Assembly: GCA_902601545.1 (NCBI GenBank) | Contig: CACKNR010000006.1 | Span: 1-61,491 of the forward strand | Reading direction: 5' to 3' | Length of the DNA: 61,491 nt | From: an uncultured Pelagibacteraceae bacterium | GTDB lineage: Bacteria > Pseudomonadota > Alphaproteobacteria > Pelagibacterales > Pelagibacteraceae | Part shown: piece after piece, positions 9,249 through 20,413 of the stretch | Position numbering within the stretch: position 1 is the first letter of the stretch | Layout: the number at the start of each line of letters is the position of its first letter | Made by a program: the position numbers and the translations under genes | Notes under the pieces: model-generated | Databases searched by the model: none | The model's input: only the letters and a program-made list of their open reading frames with translations | What the model was told of the DNA's origin: nothing

Positions 9249-10572
9249 AAAAGAAAATAAAATTTTTAAAAATCTTTACAACGAATATGGTTGGGAAATC
9301 GAAAACGCTATAAAAAGAGAAGATTGGAAAGATACTAAAAATATTATTTCAAAAGGCAGAGACTGGATAATAAATGAGGTAAAAATATCCGAACTTAGAG
9401 GTAGAGGGGGTGCTGGTTTTTCTACAGGTCTCAAATGGTCTTTTGCTCCAAAAGAAGTTGGTTCTAGACCACACTATTTAGTAATAAATGCAGATGAATC
9501 CGAACCTGGAACTTGCAAGGATAGAGATATTTTAAGATTTGAACCTCAAAAATTAATAGAGGGATGTCTTATAGCCGGCTACGCTGTGAACGCCCATATA
9601 TGCTACATTTATATCAGAGGGGAATATCTAAACGAAGGTAAAAGATTACAAGATGCCATTAATCAAGCGTATGAAAAAAATTTTTTAGGTAAAAATGCTT
9701 GTGGATCAGGATGGAATTTTGATATTTTTATTCATTATGGTGCAGGAGCTTATATATGTGGAGAAGAAACAGCGCTATTAGAAAGTATCGAAGGTAATAA
9801 AGGTCAACCAAGACTAAAACCTCCTTTTCCTGCATTAGTAGGTTTGTACGGATGTCCTACAATTGTTAACAATGTTGAAACTATTGCAGTGGTTCCAACT
9901 ATTTTAAGACGAGGCGGAAAATGGTTTGCTTCAATTGGTAAACCAAAAAATACGGGAACAAAAATTTTTTGTATATCTGGAAATGTACATTCACCTTGTA
10001 ATGTTGAAGAAGAAATGGGCATACCTCTTAAAGATTTAATAGAAAAACATGCTGGTGGTGTAATTGGAGGTTGGGAAAATTTACAAGCAGTAATCCCTGG
10101 TGGTTCATCCATGCCATTATTACCAAAAAAAGTGTGTGATACTATCAAAATGGATTTTGACTCACTAATTGAAAATAAAAGTGGACTTGGAACAGCTGGA
10201 ATTGTCGTAATCAATAAAGATCAAGACATCGTTACGTGCATGGCAAGGATAGCAAGATTTTATAAACATGAAAGTTGTGGTCAATGTACCCCGTGTAGAG
10301 AAGGTGCAGGATGGATGTGGAGAATACTTGATAGAGTAGAAAAAAGAAAAGCTACTTTCAGTGATATTAATTTACTGTCAGACGTGACTAAGCAAATTGA
10401 AGGTCATACTATATGTGCTTTTGGAGAGGGTTCGGCTTGGCCAGTACAAGGATTATTAAGACATTTTAGAAAAGAGATCGAGAGTCGATGCAGAGAAGAA
10501 CCTCTTATCAAAAAGAAATCAGACAATCCGTATTTAGTAGACCAACATCTCTTGGAGAATAAGAATGCCTAA
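9241..10572 (+). CDS. nuoF: NADH-quinone oxidoreductase subunit F
   Basis: A 443-residue 51-kDa-type subunit that binds NADH and FMN and carries the N3 [4Fe-4S] cluster. The glycine-rich nucleotide loop [13 protein letters not shown], the [12 protein letters not shown] block, the [16 protein letters not shown] segment and the [10 protein letters not shown] cluster motif with its later Cys (TICAFGEG) are all present. Start set at 9241 because GGAG at 9231-9234 sits six bases upstream; the ATG at 9229 would add four residues without a ribosome site. It overlaps nuoE by eight bases and nuoG by eight. Confidence 0.97.
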   Translation: MLKKENKIFKNLYNEYGWEIENAIKREDWKDTKNIISKGRDWIINEVKISELRGRGGAGFSTGLKWSFAPKEVGSRPHYLVINADESEPGTCKDRDILRFEPQKLIEGCLIAGYAVNAHICYIYIRGEYLNEGKRLQDAINQAYEKNFLGKNACGSGWNFDIFIHYGAGAYICGEETALLESIEGNKGQPRLKPPFPALVGLYGCPTIVNNVETIAVVPTILRRGGKWFASIGKPKNTGTKIFCISGNVHSPCNVEEEMGIPLKDLIEKHAGGVIGGWENLQAVIPGGSSMPLLPKKVCDTIKMDFDSLIENKSGLGTAGIVVINKDQDIVTCMARIARFYKHESCGQCTPCREGAGWMWRILDRVEKRKATFSDINLLSDVTKQIEGHTICAFGEGSAWPVQGLLRHFRKEIESRCREEPLIKKKSDNPYLVDQHLLENKNA

Positions 10573-12622
10573 AATTACAATTAACGGTAAAGAAATAGAA
10601 TTTGAAAAAGGCATGACGGTTCTGCAAGCATGTGAACTCGCTGATGTAGAAATACCAAGATTTTGCTACCATGAAAAATTGTCTATAGCTGGTAATTGTA
10701 GAATGTGCCTTGTTGAACTGGAAAAATCTGCAAAACCAATTGCTTCCTGTGCAATGCCTGCAGCAGAGGGCATGAACATTAAAACTAACACTCCTTACGT
10801 TGAGAAAGCGAGAAAGGGTGTAATGGAATTTTTATTGGCTAATCACCCTTTAGATTGTCCAGTTTGTGATCAAGGAGGAGAATGCGATTTACAGGATCAG
10901 TCTATGTACTACGGAGTTGATAAATCAAGGTTCGTGGAAAATAAAAGACTGGTCAAAGAAAAATATATGGGCCCTTTAATCAAGACACAAATGACAAGAT
11001 GCATTCATTGCACAAGATGTGTGAGATTTGCAACTGAAGTCGCTGGAGTTCCAGAAATTGGGGCAATTGGTCGAGGTGAAAACATGGAGATCACCACATA
11101 TTTAGAAAAAGCAATGGAGTCGGAGCTTTCCGCTAATGTAATAGATTTATGCCCTGTCGGAGCTTTAACTTCAAAACCATATGCTTTTGAAGCGCGTCCG
11201 TGGGAGCTAAAAAAAACTGAAACCATAGATGTAATGGATGCTGTTGGATCTAATATAAGGGTCGACACTTACAACTGGGAGGTAAAAAGAATACTACCAA
11301 GATTAAATAATAATATAAACGAAGAGTGGATATCAGATAAAACAAGATATTCTTGCGACGGCTTACTCAAACAAAGACTCGATGTGCCTTATATTAAAAT
11401 AAATAACAAACTTCAAAAATCCTCATGGGATGAAGCACTTAAAGTTCTATCACAAAAAATAAACTCAATTAATCCAAATGAAATAGCTGGGCATATAGGA
11501 GATATGATAAATTTAGAAAGTGCTTTAAGTTTTAAAAAATTTTTTGAAGTTCTCAAAAGTGAAAATTTGGAATTTAGAGAAAGAGAATTTTACATAAACT
11601 CATCAGAAAAAAGCAATTATATATTCAATTCTACAATAAATGGCATAGAAGAGTCAGATTTAATTCTTTTAATTGGAACCAATCCAAGGCATGAGGCCAC
11701 AATGTTAAATGCAAGAATAAGAAAAGTTTTTGCTAAGAAAAAAATTCCAATTTATTCAATAGGAAATCCAGGTGATTTAACATATAAATATAATATAATT
11801 GGAAATAAGACAGATGATATTAAAAAGATTCTCAACAACCAAATAGATTTTTCAAAAAAATTATCATCCTCAAAAAAACCTATAATTATTATCGGAGAGT
11901 CAGCTTTAGAAATTAAAAGTGGAGAGTATATTGTTGAGGAATTCAAAAAATTCTTAAAAAAAAATAATTTTATAAATAAAGATTGGAATGCATTCAACTT
12001 TTTACCTCAGAATGCTTCAACAGTTGGGTTAATAGACATAAATATCTTAAACAAAGAAAATGAGAAAAAAAGTTCATTTTTTGACAAACTAAAAAACAAT
12101 AAGTTTAAATTATTATATCTTTTGGGATCTGATAACTTAGAAATAAAAAAAAATAATGAGTTTATTGTATATCAAGGGAGTCATGGTGATAGAGGAGCAG
12201 AAATTGCTGATTTAATTCTACCAAGCGCCGCATTTACTGAGCAAAATGGACTCTATGAAAATCTTGAAGGAAGAGTTCAAGAATGTAAAAAGGCTTCTTA
12301 CCCAATAGGCGATGCCCTAGAGGACTGGAAGATTTTTAATCTAATCCTTAAAACGTTAGGCAAAAGAGAACATTTAACAAATTTTGAATCATTGAGAAAA
12401 GAAGTGTTAAATTTAATTCCAAATTTTACAAAACTTAATGAGTTACCAAACTTTAAAGAAATTGTAATTAAGAATACATCCGCAACTTTTTTAAGTGAGG
12501 AGGTAAATATTAAAGATTTAGACTATTATTTTACTAATGCCATTTCAAGAGCTTCAAAAACCATGAGTGAATGTAGACAAATTAGGGAAAAATCAAAAAA
12601 AACTGGAACAGATAATATATGA
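10565..12622 (+). CDS. nuoG: NADH-quinone oxidoreductase subunit G
   Basis: A 685-residue 75-kDa-type subunit, the largest of the peripheral arm. The N-terminal ferredoxin domain has [2Fe-2S] cysteines C34, C45, C48 and C62. Next come HxxxCxxC ([12 protein letters not shown]) and a further [4Fe-4S] set (CIHCTRC.. with a distal CPVGAL), then a molybdopterin-oxidoreductase-like domain that is catalytically silent in this family. The C-terminal half (about 320-480) is lysine/asparagine-rich and more divergent, while the conserved [20 protein letters not shown] block is kept. GGAG precedes the ATG by seven bases. Confidence 0.96.
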   Translation: MPKITINGKEIEFEKGMTVLQACELADVEIPRFCYHEKLSIAGNCRMCLVELEKSAKPIASCAMPAAEGMNIKTNTPYVEKARKGVMEFLLANHPLDCPVCDQGGECDLQDQSMYYGVDKSRFVENKRLVKEKYMGPLIKTQMTRCIHCTRCVRFATEVAGVPEIGAIGRGENMEITTYLEKAMESELSANVIDLCPVGALTSKPYAFEARPWELKKTETIDVMDAVGSNIRVDTYNWEVKRILPRLNNNINEEWISDKTRYSCDGLLKQRLDVPYIKINNKLQKSSWDEALKVLSQKINSINPNEIAGHIGDMINLESALSFKKFFEVLKSENLEFREREFYINSSEKSNYIFNSTINGIEESDLILLIGTNPRHEATMLNARIRKVFAKKKIPIYSIGNPGDLTYKYNIIGNKTDDIKKILNNQIDFSKKLSSSKKPIIIIGESALEIKSGEYIVEEFKKFLKKNNFINKDWNAFNFLPQNASTVGLIDINILNKENEKKSSFFDKLKNNKFKLLYLLGSDNLEIKKNNEFIVYQGSHGDRGAEIADLILPSAAFTEQNGLYENLEGRVQECKKASYPIGDALEDWKIFNLILKTLGKREHLTNFESLRKEVLNLIPNFTKLNELPNFKEIVIKNTSATFLSEEVNIKDLDYYFTNAISRASKTMSECRQIREKSKKTGTDNI

Positions 12623-13626
12623 TGGAGTATCTACAAATTTTAGGCCAAGAAGTTTATAAAATTATCTTTTTACTTATTCCAATTCTAGTATCTGTAGCCA
12701 TGGTCGTATGGTTAGATAGAAGAGTTTGGGGTTTAGTGCAAAAAAGAAAAGGACCTAATGTTGTTGGTCCTTTTGGACTTTTTCAAACACTAGCCGATGC
12801 TTTAAAATATATTTTTAAGGAAATTATTATTCCAGCAAGTGCAAATAAAGTAGTTTTTATCCTTGCGCCAATAGTAACTATGACATTAGCTTTGATCGCC
12901 TGGGCGGTTATACCGATGAGCGAAGACTTAGTTTTAGCAGATATTAATGTTGGAGTTTTGTATTTGTTTGCAGTTTCTTCATTAGGCGTTTATGGGATCA
13001 TAATGGGAGGATGGGCATCTAACTCAAAGTACCCTTTTCTTGGGGCAATAAGATCTGCAGCTCAAATGGTATCTTATGAGGTCTCAATTGGAATAATTAT
13101 TATTAATGTACTTTTATGTGTTGGATCCCTTAATTTAAACGATATCGTTCTTGCGCAAAAAGAATTGTGGTATGTGATCCCACTCTTTCCAATGTTTGTA
13201 ATTTTTTTTATTTCAGCGCTAGCAGAAACTAACAGACCACCGTTTGATTTGCCTGAAGCAGAAGCGGAGTTAGTAGCTGGTTACCAAACCGAATATTCCG
13301 GTATGATGTATGCAATGTTTTGGTTAGGAGAATATGCAAATATTCTTCTAATGTGTGCAATGGGCTCAATACTTTTTCTTGGTGGCTGGTTACCAATAAT
13401 TGATGTATATCCACTAAATGTAATTCCTGCTCCAGTTTGGATGATAATAAAAATTTTATTTTTATTTTTCTTATTCGCACTTATTAAAGCTATTGTTCCC
13501 AGATATAGGTATGACCAGCTCATGAGACTTGGCTGGAAAATATTTTTACCATTTTCATTAGTTTATCTTGTTCTTACAGCAAGTTTCTTATTTTATTTTG
13601 ATAAATTACCTAAGGTGAACATTTAA
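12619..13626 (+). CDS. nuoH: NADH-quinone oxidoreductase subunit H
   Basis: A 335-residue membrane subunit next to the quinone channel, with about eight hydrophobic helices. Signatures include [21 protein letters not shown] after the first helix and the acidic loop [21 protein letters not shown] that lines the quinone/proton path. The first ATG overlaps the nuoG stop as ATGA; a second ATG lies directly after it, so the start could be one codon later. TAATG links it to nuoI. Confidence 0.97.
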   Translation: MMEYLQILGQEVYKIIFLLIPILVSVAMVVWLDRRVWGLVQKRKGPNVVGPFGLFQTLADALKYIFKEIIIPASANKVVFILAPIVTMTLALIAWAVIPMSEDLVLADINVGVLYLFAVSSLGVYGIIMGGWASNSKYPFLGAIRSAAQMVSYEVSIGIIIINVLLCVGSLNLNDIVLAQKELWYVIPLFPMFVIFFISALAETNRPPFDLPEAEAELVAGYQTEYSGMMYAMFWLGEYANILLMCAMGSILFLGGWLPIIDVYPLNVIPAPVWMIIKILFLFFLFALIKAIVPRYRYDQLMRLGWKIFLPFSLVYLVLTASFLFYFDKLPKVNI

Positions 13627-14111
13627 TGAATTTAACTAGACTTTTAAAAACTGTATTTCTTGTAGAGTTTGTTTCAGGATTATATATGGCGATAAGAGAG
13701 CTATTTAGAAAATCAAAAACTATAAACTATCCTTTTGAAAAAGGCTCAATCAGCCCTCGGATGAGGGGAGAGCATGCTTTAAGAAGATATCCTAACGGGG
13801 AAGAGAGATGTATTGCTTGTAAATTGTGTGAAGCAGTTTGCCCTGCACAAGCTATTACAATTGAGTCTTCAGAGAGGTCAGATGGAAGTAGGAAAACAAC
13901 GAGATATGATATTGATATGCTTAAATGTATATATTGTGGTCTATGCCAAGAGTCCTGTCCCGTTGATGCTATTGTACAAGGACCAAATTTTGAATTTGCT
14001 ACAGAAACCAGAGAAGAACTTTATTATAATAAAGAAAAGCTTTTGGAAAACGGTGATAGATGGGAGTCAGTTCTGGCAAAAAATATCAAATTAGATAAGC
14101 CCTATAGATAA
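13626..14111 (+). CDS. nuoI: NADH-quinone oxidoreductase subunit I
   Basis: A 161-residue TYKY-type subunit with two [4Fe-4S] clusters (N6a/N6b) passing electrons to NuoB. The two 8Fe ferredoxin motifs are [12 protein letters not shown] and [12 protein letters not shown], separated by about 40 residues. An amphipathic N-terminal segment anchors it to the membrane arm. The start overlaps the nuoH stop by one base (TAATG), and the stop is directly followed by the nuoJ ATG. Confidence 0.97.
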   Translation: MNLTRLLKTVFLVEFVSGLYMAIRELFRKSKTINYPFEKGSISPRMRGEHALRRYPNGEERCIACKLCEAVCPAQAITIESSERSDGSRKTTRYDIDMLKCIYCGLCQESCPVDAIVQGPNFEFATETREELYYNKEKLLENGDRWESVLAKNIKLDKPYR

Positions 14112-14738
14112 ATGATAGCTCACTCAATTTTCTTTTATTTTTTTTCAGTTATAGCTATTTTTTCATCTTTGATGGTAATAACTTCAAGAAGCACAATTAA
14201 CTCAGTTTTCTTTTTAATTTTAGATTTCATTTCAGTAGGCTGCTTATTCATTATGGTTGGGGCTGAATTTTTAGGAATGATTTTATTAATTGTATATGTA
14301 GGAGCCGTCGCTGTTTTATTTTTATTCGTTGTTATGATGTTGAATGTTGCAGAACAAAAGCAATCTTGGTTTATTGGCAGAAAATCAACTCATATCCCTA
14401 CAGGATTGGTCGTAAGTGTTTTGATTCTACTAGAATTATTAGTTGTAGTAGGGGGATGGAAATTTAAAGAAGATATAATGTCCAGCAGCACATTGATTTT
14501 ATCGGATATCTCAAACACTCATCAATTAGGATTGGTAATGTATACTGATTATATTCTATATTTTCAGTTAGCTGGAATAGTCCTCCTTTTAGCAATGATT
14601 GGAGCCATTCTTCTAACATTTAGACAAAGAGAGGGAGTAAAAAAGCAAAGTTATATCAATCAAGTTACAAGGAGCCCATTAACTGCGGTAGAATTAGTAG
14701 AGGTAAAATCTAATCAAGGAGTAAAGATTGATGATTGA
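14112..14738 (+). CDS. nuoJ: NADH-quinone oxidoreductase subunit J
   Basis: A 208-residue membrane subunit with five predicted helices. The third contains the conserved [25 protein letters not shown] stretch (key motif [10 protein letters not shown]) that forms the pi-bulge helix near the quinone site. A polar C-terminal tail follows the last helix. It begins immediately after the nuoI stop, with no spacer. Overlaps nuoK by eight bases. Confidence 0.95.
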   Translation: MIAHSIFFYFFSVIAIFSSLMVITSRSTINSVFFLILDFISVGCLFIMVGAEFLGMILLIVYVGAVAVLFLFVVMMLNVAEQKQSWFIGRKSTHIPTGLVVSVLILLELLVVVGGWKFKEDIMSSSTLILSDISNTHQLGLVMYTDYILYFQLAGIVLLLAMIGAILLTFRQREGVKKQSYINQVTRSPLTAVELVEVKSNQGVKIDD

Positions 14739-15042
14739 GATTGGTTTAGGACACTATTTGTCACTAGGGGCTATAATTTTTTTCTTAGGAGTAATAGGAA
14801 TTTTTTTAAATAGAAAAAATGTAATAGTCATTTTGATGTCTATTGAGCTTATTTTGTTAGCAGTAAATATAAATTTAATTTCATTTTCAATTTTCTCTGG
14901 TGACATTATTGGTCAAATTTTTACAATGCTAATTTTAACTGTAGCAGCAGCGGAGGCAGCAATAGGTTTGGCCATTATCGTAGTTTACTATAGAAACAGA
15001 GGGTCAATTAGAGTTGAAGATATTCATGGTATGAAAGGTTAA
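14731..15042 (+). CDS. nuoK: NADH-quinone oxidoreductase subunit K
   Basis: A 103-residue, three-helix membrane subunit (ND4L type). The buried glutamates used in proton relay lie in [14 protein letters not shown] and in the [11 protein letters not shown] helix. ATG at 14731 is preferred over the in-frame TTG one codon earlier; AAGGAG at 14716-14721 sits nine bases ahead of it. nuoL starts at the next base after the stop. Confidence 0.96.
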   Translation: MIEIGLGHYLSLGAIIFFLGVIGIFLNRKNVIVILMSIELILLAVNINLISFSIFSGDIIGQIFTMLILTVAAAEAAIGLAIIVVYYRNRGSIRVEDIHGMKG

Positions 15043-16947
15043 ATGGAATACGCAATAGTATTTTTACCTTTACTTGGTTCTATCATTGGATATTTGGGAA
15101 AATCTATAACTAAATTTTTTGCTGAAATCTCTACAAGCTTATTTGTAAGTATCTCAGCGGTCCTATCAATTTTTGTTTTTTGGAATGGAATTCAAAATGA
15201 ACTTTACGGTAATTATATTATTTTTGAATGGATAAGTTCTGGGGGGTTTACTGCTAATTGGTCGATTAATATCGATCCATTGAGCTCCGTCATGTTGGTA
15301 GTAGTTACTTTTGTATCAGCATTAGTTCATATTTATTCTATTGGATATATGAGCCATGATCCTCATAAACCAAGATTTATGTCTTATTTGTCATTATTTA
15401 CCTTTTCAATGTTGGCCTTAGTTGTTTCAGATAATTTTTTGCAACTTTTTTTTGGATGGGAGGGAGTTGGTTTATGCTCTTATTTACTCATTGGGTTTTG
15501 GTTTAAAAAAGAAACGGCAAATAATGCAGCTATAAAAGCCTTTATAGTAAATAGAATAGGAGATTTTGGGTTAGCTATTGCAATATTTTTAATTTTTTTC
15601 TTTTTTGGCACAATTAATTTTGACGAAGTTTTTCAAGCTACAAGCCAGTTCACTGAAAAAAAAATAGTTTTCTTTGGTTTTGAGTCTAATTTATTAACTT
15701 TAATATGCGTATTCCTATTTATTGGGGCGATGGGAAAATCTGCACAATTTTTATTACATACTTGGCTACCTGACGCAATGGAGGGGCCAACACCAGTTTC
15801 TGCTTTAATTCATGCAGCAACAATGGTTACAGCAGGAGTATTTTTAGTTGTAAGATGTTCACCGATGTTTGAATATTCCCAAATAGCTTTAAATTTAGTT
15901 ACTGTGGTAGGAATGATAACAGCAATTTTTGCAGCATCAGTTGCATTAGTGCAAAACGATATAAAAAAAATAGTTGCTTATTCTACTTGTAGTCAACTAG
16001 GTTACATGTTTTTTGCGGCTGGTATAGGAGCTTATCATGTCGCGATGTTTCACTTATTCACCCATGCTTTTTTTAAAGCACTATTATTTTTGGGCGCTGG
16101 TTCCGTAATACATGCATTTAAGGACGAGCAAGATATTAGAAATATGGGTGGGGTAAGAAAAAAATTACCGTATACTTATGTTTTTATGCTGTTAGGAACT
16201 TTAGCGTTAACCGGATTTCCTTTTCTTTCTGGATTTTATTCAAAAGATGCAATCATTGAATTTGCATATTTAAAAGGCTCTTCTTTAGGTAATTATGCGG
16301 CCTCAGTAGGTATTTTTACCGCATTTTTGACATCAATTTATTCTTGGAGGTTATTTTTCAAAACTTTTCATGGGCCATATAATAATAAGACACCTATTGG
16401 TGAAACACATGAGTCCCCTGTAGTAATGTTAGTTCCTCTTATATTTTTAGGTTTTGGTGCAGTATTTTCAGGATACTTTTTTAAAAGCACTTTTATAGGC
16501 CACCATAGTAGCGACTTTTGGCAAACCTCTATATTTTTTTTGAACGAGATAAAACATAATGCGATACCTCTTTGGTTTTTATTACTTACACCTATTTTAG
16601 TTATATTATCTATACCTGTCGCATTTTATTTGTATATTTTAAATCCAAAAGTTTTAGAAGATTTAAAGAATACTAATAAACCACTATATAACTTTTTACT
16701 AAATAAGTGGTATATTGATGAATTATACGAAAAGGTTTTTGTTTACCCTGCAAAAAGAGCAGGCTCTTTTTTTTGGAAAAAAGGAGATATAGGCGTTATA
16801 GATAGATTCGGACCCGATGGTATTTCAAAGCTGATCAAAATTATTTCAAGCAAAACAACACGTCTTCAAACAGGATTTATATATGATTATGCTTTTGTTA
16901 TGTTATTGGGACTATCGATTCTCCTAACTTATTTAATTTTAAAATAA
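15043..16947 (+). CDS. nuoL: NADH-quinone oxidoreductase subunit L
   Basis: A 634-residue antiporter-like proton-pumping subunit (ND5), with about 16 helices. Recognisable blocks are LFFGWEGVGLCSYLLIGFW (with the pumping Glu), the lysine-bearing MGKSAQFLLHTWLPDAMEGPTP, and HLFTHAFFKALLFLGAGS. The C-terminal 100 residues give the long lateral helix and the terminal helix. No length anomaly compared with family members (about 610-650). Confidence 0.97.
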   Translation: MEYAIVFLPLLGSIIGYLGKSITKFFAEISTSLFVSISAVLSIFVFWNGIQNELYGNYIIFEWISSGGFTANWSINIDPLSSVMLVVVTFVSALVHIYSIGYMSHDPHKPRFMSYLSLFTFSMLALVVSDNFLQLFFGWEGVGLCSYLLIGFWFKKETANNAAIKAFIVNRIGDFGLAIAIFLIFFFFGTINFDEVFQATSQFTEKKIVFFGFESNLLTLICVFLFIGAMGKSAQFLLHTWLPDAMEGPTPVSALIHAATMVTAGVFLVVRCSPMFEYSQIALNLVTVVGMITAIFAASVALVQNDIKKIVAYSTCSQLGYMFFAAGIGAYHVAMFHLFTHAFFKALLFLGAGSVIHAFKDEQDIRNMGGVRKKLPYTYVFMLLGTLALTGFPFLSGFYSKDAIIEFAYLKGSSLGNYAASVGIFTAFLTSIYSWRLFFKTFHGPYNNKTPIGETHESPVVMLVPLIFLGFGAVFSGYFFKSTFIGHHSSDFWQTSIFFLNEIKHNAIPLWFLLLTPILVILSIPVAFYLYILNPKVLEDLKNTNKPLYNFLLNKWYIDELYEKVFVYPAKRAGSFFWKKGDIGVIDRFGPDGISKLIKIISSKTTRLQTGFIYDYAFVMLLGLSILLTYLILK

Positions 16948-16948
16948 A

Positions 16949-18427
16949 ATGAACTTTCCAATATTATCAACGTTAATTTTTTTACCTTTATTAAGCTCGA
17001 TATTCATTTTTTTATCTAAAGACAAAACAAATAATTTAAGTTCTATTTATATTTCTTTATTTAGTAGCACCGCTACTTTTTTTCTCTCACTATTTTTATG
17101 GTATTCACTTGATTTAACTTCTTCAGATTTTCAATTTGTTGAAGAAAAAAATTGGATAAATAATTTCATTAAATTTAAATTAGGAGTTGATGGAATTTCT
17201 ATACTTTTTATTGTCTTAACAACTTTTATAACCCCTATTTGTATAATTTCATGTTTAAATAGTGTCAAAGTAAGAGTCAAAGAGTTCTTAATAGCAATTT
17301 TAATCTTAGAAACTTTTATGATTGGAGTATTCTGTTCACTTGATCTTGTAATTTTTTATTTATTTTTTGAAGCTGGATTGATACCAATGTTTTTAATTAT
17401 TGGGGTTTGGGGAGGACCAAAAAGAGTTTACTCTGCATTCAAATTTTTTTTATTCACCTTACTTGGCTCAGTTTTAATGCTTGTAGCCATAATAGTTATT
17501 TATTGGTTAACAGGTACGACTGATATTACTCAAATATATGAAATAAAAATACCCAAAGAATATCAGAACATACTATGGCTAGCTTTTTTGAGCTCTTTCG
17601 CAGTAAAAATGCCTATGTGGCCTGTTCATACATGGTTACCAGATGCTCATGTTGAAGCACCCACAGCTGGTTCAGTTATACTTGCAGCAATTTTATTGAA
17701 AATGGCTGGATATGGTTTTTTAAGATTTTCTATACCTATGTTTCCTTTTGCTTCAGAATATTTTACACCATTAATTTATACTTTGAGTATCATCGCAATA
17801 ATTTACACATCTTTAGTTGCGCTTATGCAAGATGATATGAAAAAATTAATTGCTTATTCCTCTGTTGCTCACATGGGCTATGTGACATTAGGAATTTTTA
17901 CAATGACAAAACAAGGTATCGAAGGAAGCATATATCAGATGATTAGTCACGGCTTGATATCAGCAGCACTTTTTTTGTGTGTTGGAGTAGTCTATGACAG
18001 GCTGCACTCAAGAATGATAAGTACTTATGGTGGTCTGTTAAATTATATACCTAAATACTCATTTTTATTTATAGTGTTTGCTTTAGCTGCATTAGGATTA
18101 CCTGGAACTTCTGGATTTTTAGGTGAGTTTCTTGTTTTAACGGGGGCTTTTCAAAAAAGTTATTTAGCAGCAATTTTCGCTACTTTTGGAGTTGTTTTAG
18201 GAGCCGCATATATGCTTTGGCTTACAAAAAGAGTAATTTTTGGAAGTGTTAGTAACTCAGAAATAAGGAATTTAAATGATATAAACAAACTAGAAATTTT
18301 AATGCTAGTTTCATTAGCATTTTTTATTATTTTTTTTGGTTTTTATCCCTCTCCTTTAATGGAGACCTTTAGCGTATCAGTAAACAGTTTAATAAACAAT
18401 TATGAAACAGCATTAATTTCAAATTAA
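16949..18427 (+). CDS. nuoM: NADH-quinone oxidoreductase subunit M
   Basis: A 492-residue antiporter-like proton-pumping subunit (ND4), about 14 helices. The YLFFEAGLIPMFLIIGVWGG block has the essential Glu, and KMPMWPVHTWLPDAHVEAPT carries the buried Lys and the quinone-oxidoreductase signature. Start one base after the nuoL stop. It differs from NuoL by lacking the long lateral helix. No oddities seen. Confidence 0.97.
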   Translation: MNFPILSTLIFLPLLSSIFIFLSKDKTNNLSSIYISLFSSTATFFLSLFLWYSLDLTSSDFQFVEEKNWINNFIKFKLGVDGISILFIVLTTFITPICIISCLNSVKVRVKEFLIAILILETFMIGVFCSLDLVIFYLFFEAGLIPMFLIIGVWGGPKRVYSAFKFFLFTLLGSVLMLVAIIVIYWLTGTTDITQIYEIKIPKEYQNILWLAFLSSFAVKMPMWPVHTWLPDAHVEAPTAGSVILAAILLKMAGYGFLRFSIPMFPFASEYFTPLIYTLSIIAIIYTSLVALMQDDMKKLIAYSSVAHMGYVTLGIFTMTKQGIEGSIYQMISHGLISAALFLCVGVVYDRLHSRMISTYGGLLNYIPKYSFLFIVFALAALGLPGTSGFLGEFLVLTGAFQKSYLAAIFATFGVVLGAAYMLWLTKRVIFGSVSNSEIRNLNDINKLEILMLVSLAFFIIFFGFYPSPLMETFSVSVNSLINNYETALISN

Positions 18428-18429
18428 AT

Positions 18430-19845
18430 ATGATTTTCAATCTAAATATACTGCTTCCAGAAATTTTTTTATCTTTATCAATTTTTTCTATCTTAATGAT
18501 TGGAGTATTTTTAAAGAATAGTTTTAATTTAGTATTTAACCTCACTTCATTAATAATTATTATCACCGCCTCAATTATTTTATCAAGTTCGAATAATGAG
18601 GAAAAAATATTTTCAGAAAGTTTTACAAGAGATGGTTTTTCAAATTACTTTAAAATTTTGATACTTTTATCATCACTATTTGTTTTAAACTCATCCAAAG
18701 ATTTTATTATAGATAATAAATTAGATAAATTTGAATATCCTATAATCATTTTGTTATCAATTTTGGGGATGTTTTTTATGGTAAGCGCCAATGACTTAAT
18801 ACTTTTCTATTTGGGTTTAGAGTTACAATCTTTATCACTTTATATCCTTGCATCAATTGATAGAGACAATTTAAGATCAACAGAATCTGGAATAAAGTAT
18901 TTCGTTTTAAGCGCCTTATCTTCAGGTTTATTATTATATGGATGTTCATTACTTTATGGTTTTACTGGATCCACAAATTTCGAGTCAATTGCCAATCAAC
19001 TTAATAAAGATAATACAGGCGCGGTATTCGCAATGGTTTTCATCTTGGTTGGACTCGCTTTTAAAGTATCTGCAGTTCCATTTCATATGTGGACACCTGA
19101 TGTTTACGAGGGTGCTCCAACTTCAATAACAAGTTATTTTGCAGTAGTTCCAAAAGTTGCAGGCTTAGCATTATTGATTAAATTTATGTTTATTCCTTTT
19201 TCAAATATTTTATTAGAATGGCAAACAATCATTATTTTTATATCTATTGCTTCAATGATTTTGGGAGCGATCGCAGCAATGGTTCAAAAAAACTTTAAAA
19301 GACTTCTGGCTTATAGCTCGATTGGTCATATCGGCTATGCCCTTGCTGGCGTTGCAACTGGAGCAATATCCGGTTATCAAAGTGCAATAGTATATATATC
19401 AATCTACGTAATTATGAATATCGGAGCTTTCTCTTGTCTATATTTACTTAAAAAAGATGGGGAATATAAAGAAAATATTTCTGATTTATCTGGAATTTCA
19501 AAAAAACATCCCTTGTTAGCTATTTCATTATTGATAATTTTGTTCTCTTTAGCGGGTGTTCCACCATTAGGGGGATTTTTTGCAAAATTTTATGTTTTTG
19601 TTGCTGTCTTAGAGAAAGAAATGTACGCATTAGCAATAATTGGATTGTTAACAACGGTTATGTCAGCCTTTTATTATCTTAAAATTATTAAAACTATTTA
19701 TTTTGATGATAGCCTTATCACTTTTGAGCCAAATAAAAATAGGATAGCTCAAATTTCTATATTTACGAGTTGTACAATTTTAATTACGTTCTTTTTATAT
19801 CCTTCTATTTTAAACAATTTAGTAAATACATTATTCACCAATTAA
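18430..19845 (+). CDS. nuoN: NADH-quinone oxidoreductase subunit N
   Basis: A 471-residue third antiporter-like subunit (ND2), last gene of the nuo operon. YLGLELQSLSLYILAS includes the conserved Glu, and the FKVSAVPFHMWTPDVYEGAPT block includes the functional Lys. The gene starts two bases after the nuoM stop. Its own stop overlaps the start of birA (TAATG), so transcription appears to read through into biotin, coenzyme A and RNA-decay genes. Confidence 0.97.
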   Translation: MIFNLNILLPEIFLSLSIFSILMIGVFLKNSFNLVFNLTSLIIIITASIILSSSNNEEKIFSESFTRDGFSNYFKILILLSSLFVLNSSKDFIIDNKLDKFEYPIIILLSILGMFFMVSANDLILFYLGLELQSLSLYILASIDRDNLRSTESGIKYFVLSALSSGLLLYGCSLLYGFTGSTNFESIANQLNKDNTGAVFAMVFILVGLAFKVSAVPFHMWTPDVYEGAPTSITSYFAVVPKVAGLALLIKFMFIPFSNILLEWQTIIIFISIASMILGAIAAMVQKNFKRLLAYSSIGHIGYALAGVATGAISGYQSAIVYISIYVIMNIGAFSCLYLLKKDGEYKENISDLSGISKKHPLLAISLLIILFSLAGVPPLGGFFAKFYVFVAVLEKEMYALAIIGLLTTVMSAFYYLKIIKTIYFDDSLITFEPNKNRIAQISIFTSCTILITFFLYPSILNNLVNTLFTN

Positions 19846-20408
19846 TGAAGATAAGGATTAAAAAGTATAAAAAAGTAAAAAGTACAAATGATATTGCATT
19901 AAAACTTATAAAAAAAAATATTTCGGAGCCAACGCTTATTACATCAGAAAAACAAACTAATGGGAGAGGTAGAGTTGGAAAAAAATGGATTTCAAAAAAA
20001 GGAAATCTTTTTATTTCCATTTTTTTTAAATTTGACCAAAAAAAAATTAATTTCAAACAGTTTGCTGTTCTTAATGCATTTTTGCTTAAAAAAGTTATTT
20101 CAAAGATAATTTCAAAAAAAATAAAAATAAAATGGCCAAACGATTTATTACTTGATAGTAAGAAATTTTGTGGAATTTTGCAGGAAGTAATTAAAAACGA
20201 CAATTTTAATTATTTGATAGTAGGAATAGGTTTAAATACCAATATAGTGCCTGAAAACAAAAGCTTTAAATCTACCAGTTTAAAAAATATATTGAATAAA
20301 AAAGTTAACAATAAAAATATCTTAAAAAATATTATAATTTCATATGAAAAACTTCTTAAAGAAAAAGATAAATTTTCCTTTTCAGAATTAAAAAAGAAAT
20401 ATAAATAA
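19845..20408 (+). CDS. birA: Biotin-[acetyl-CoA-carboxylase] ligase, catalytic domain only
   Basis: A 187-residue BPL/LplA-fold enzyme that activates biotin with ATP and transfers it to the acetyl-CoA carboxylase carrier protein. The biotinyl-AMP loop appears as GRGRVGKKWIS, the KWPNDLL motif is present, and GIGLNTN follows. There is no N-terminal helix-turn-helix, so unlike E. coli BirA it cannot act as the biotin operon repressor. It is also short, with little left of the C-terminal SH3-like domain. ATG at 19845 overlaps the nuoN stop by one base; the frame opens upstream to 19770, but that would lie inside nuoN and disagree with the family N-terminus. Confidence 0.9.
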   Translation: MKIRIKKYKKVKSTNDIALKLIKKNISEPTLITSEKQTNGRGRVGKKWISKKGNLFISIFFKFDQKKINFKQFAVLNAFLLKKVISKIISKKIKIKWPNDLLLDSKKFCGILQEVIKNDNFNYLIVGIGLNTNIVPENKSFKSTSLKNILNKKVNNKNILKNIIISYEKLLKEKDKFSFSELKKKYK

Positions 20409-20413
20409 TTTAA

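Noticed and set aside
9804-10214. Reverse open frame of 136 codons within nuoF
   Set aside because: Fully inside nuoF, with no ribosome site and no recognisable motif; a shadow of a conserved gene.
13813-14094. Alternative plus-strand frame of 93 codons within nuoI
   Set aside because: Out-of-frame reading of the ferredoxin-coding sequence; the nuoI frame has all eight cluster cysteines.
19770-19844. Longer birA start inside nuoN
   Set aside because: The added residues are the out-of-frame reading of the nuoN end; ATG at 19845 overlaps the nuoN stop in the TAATG style used throughout.
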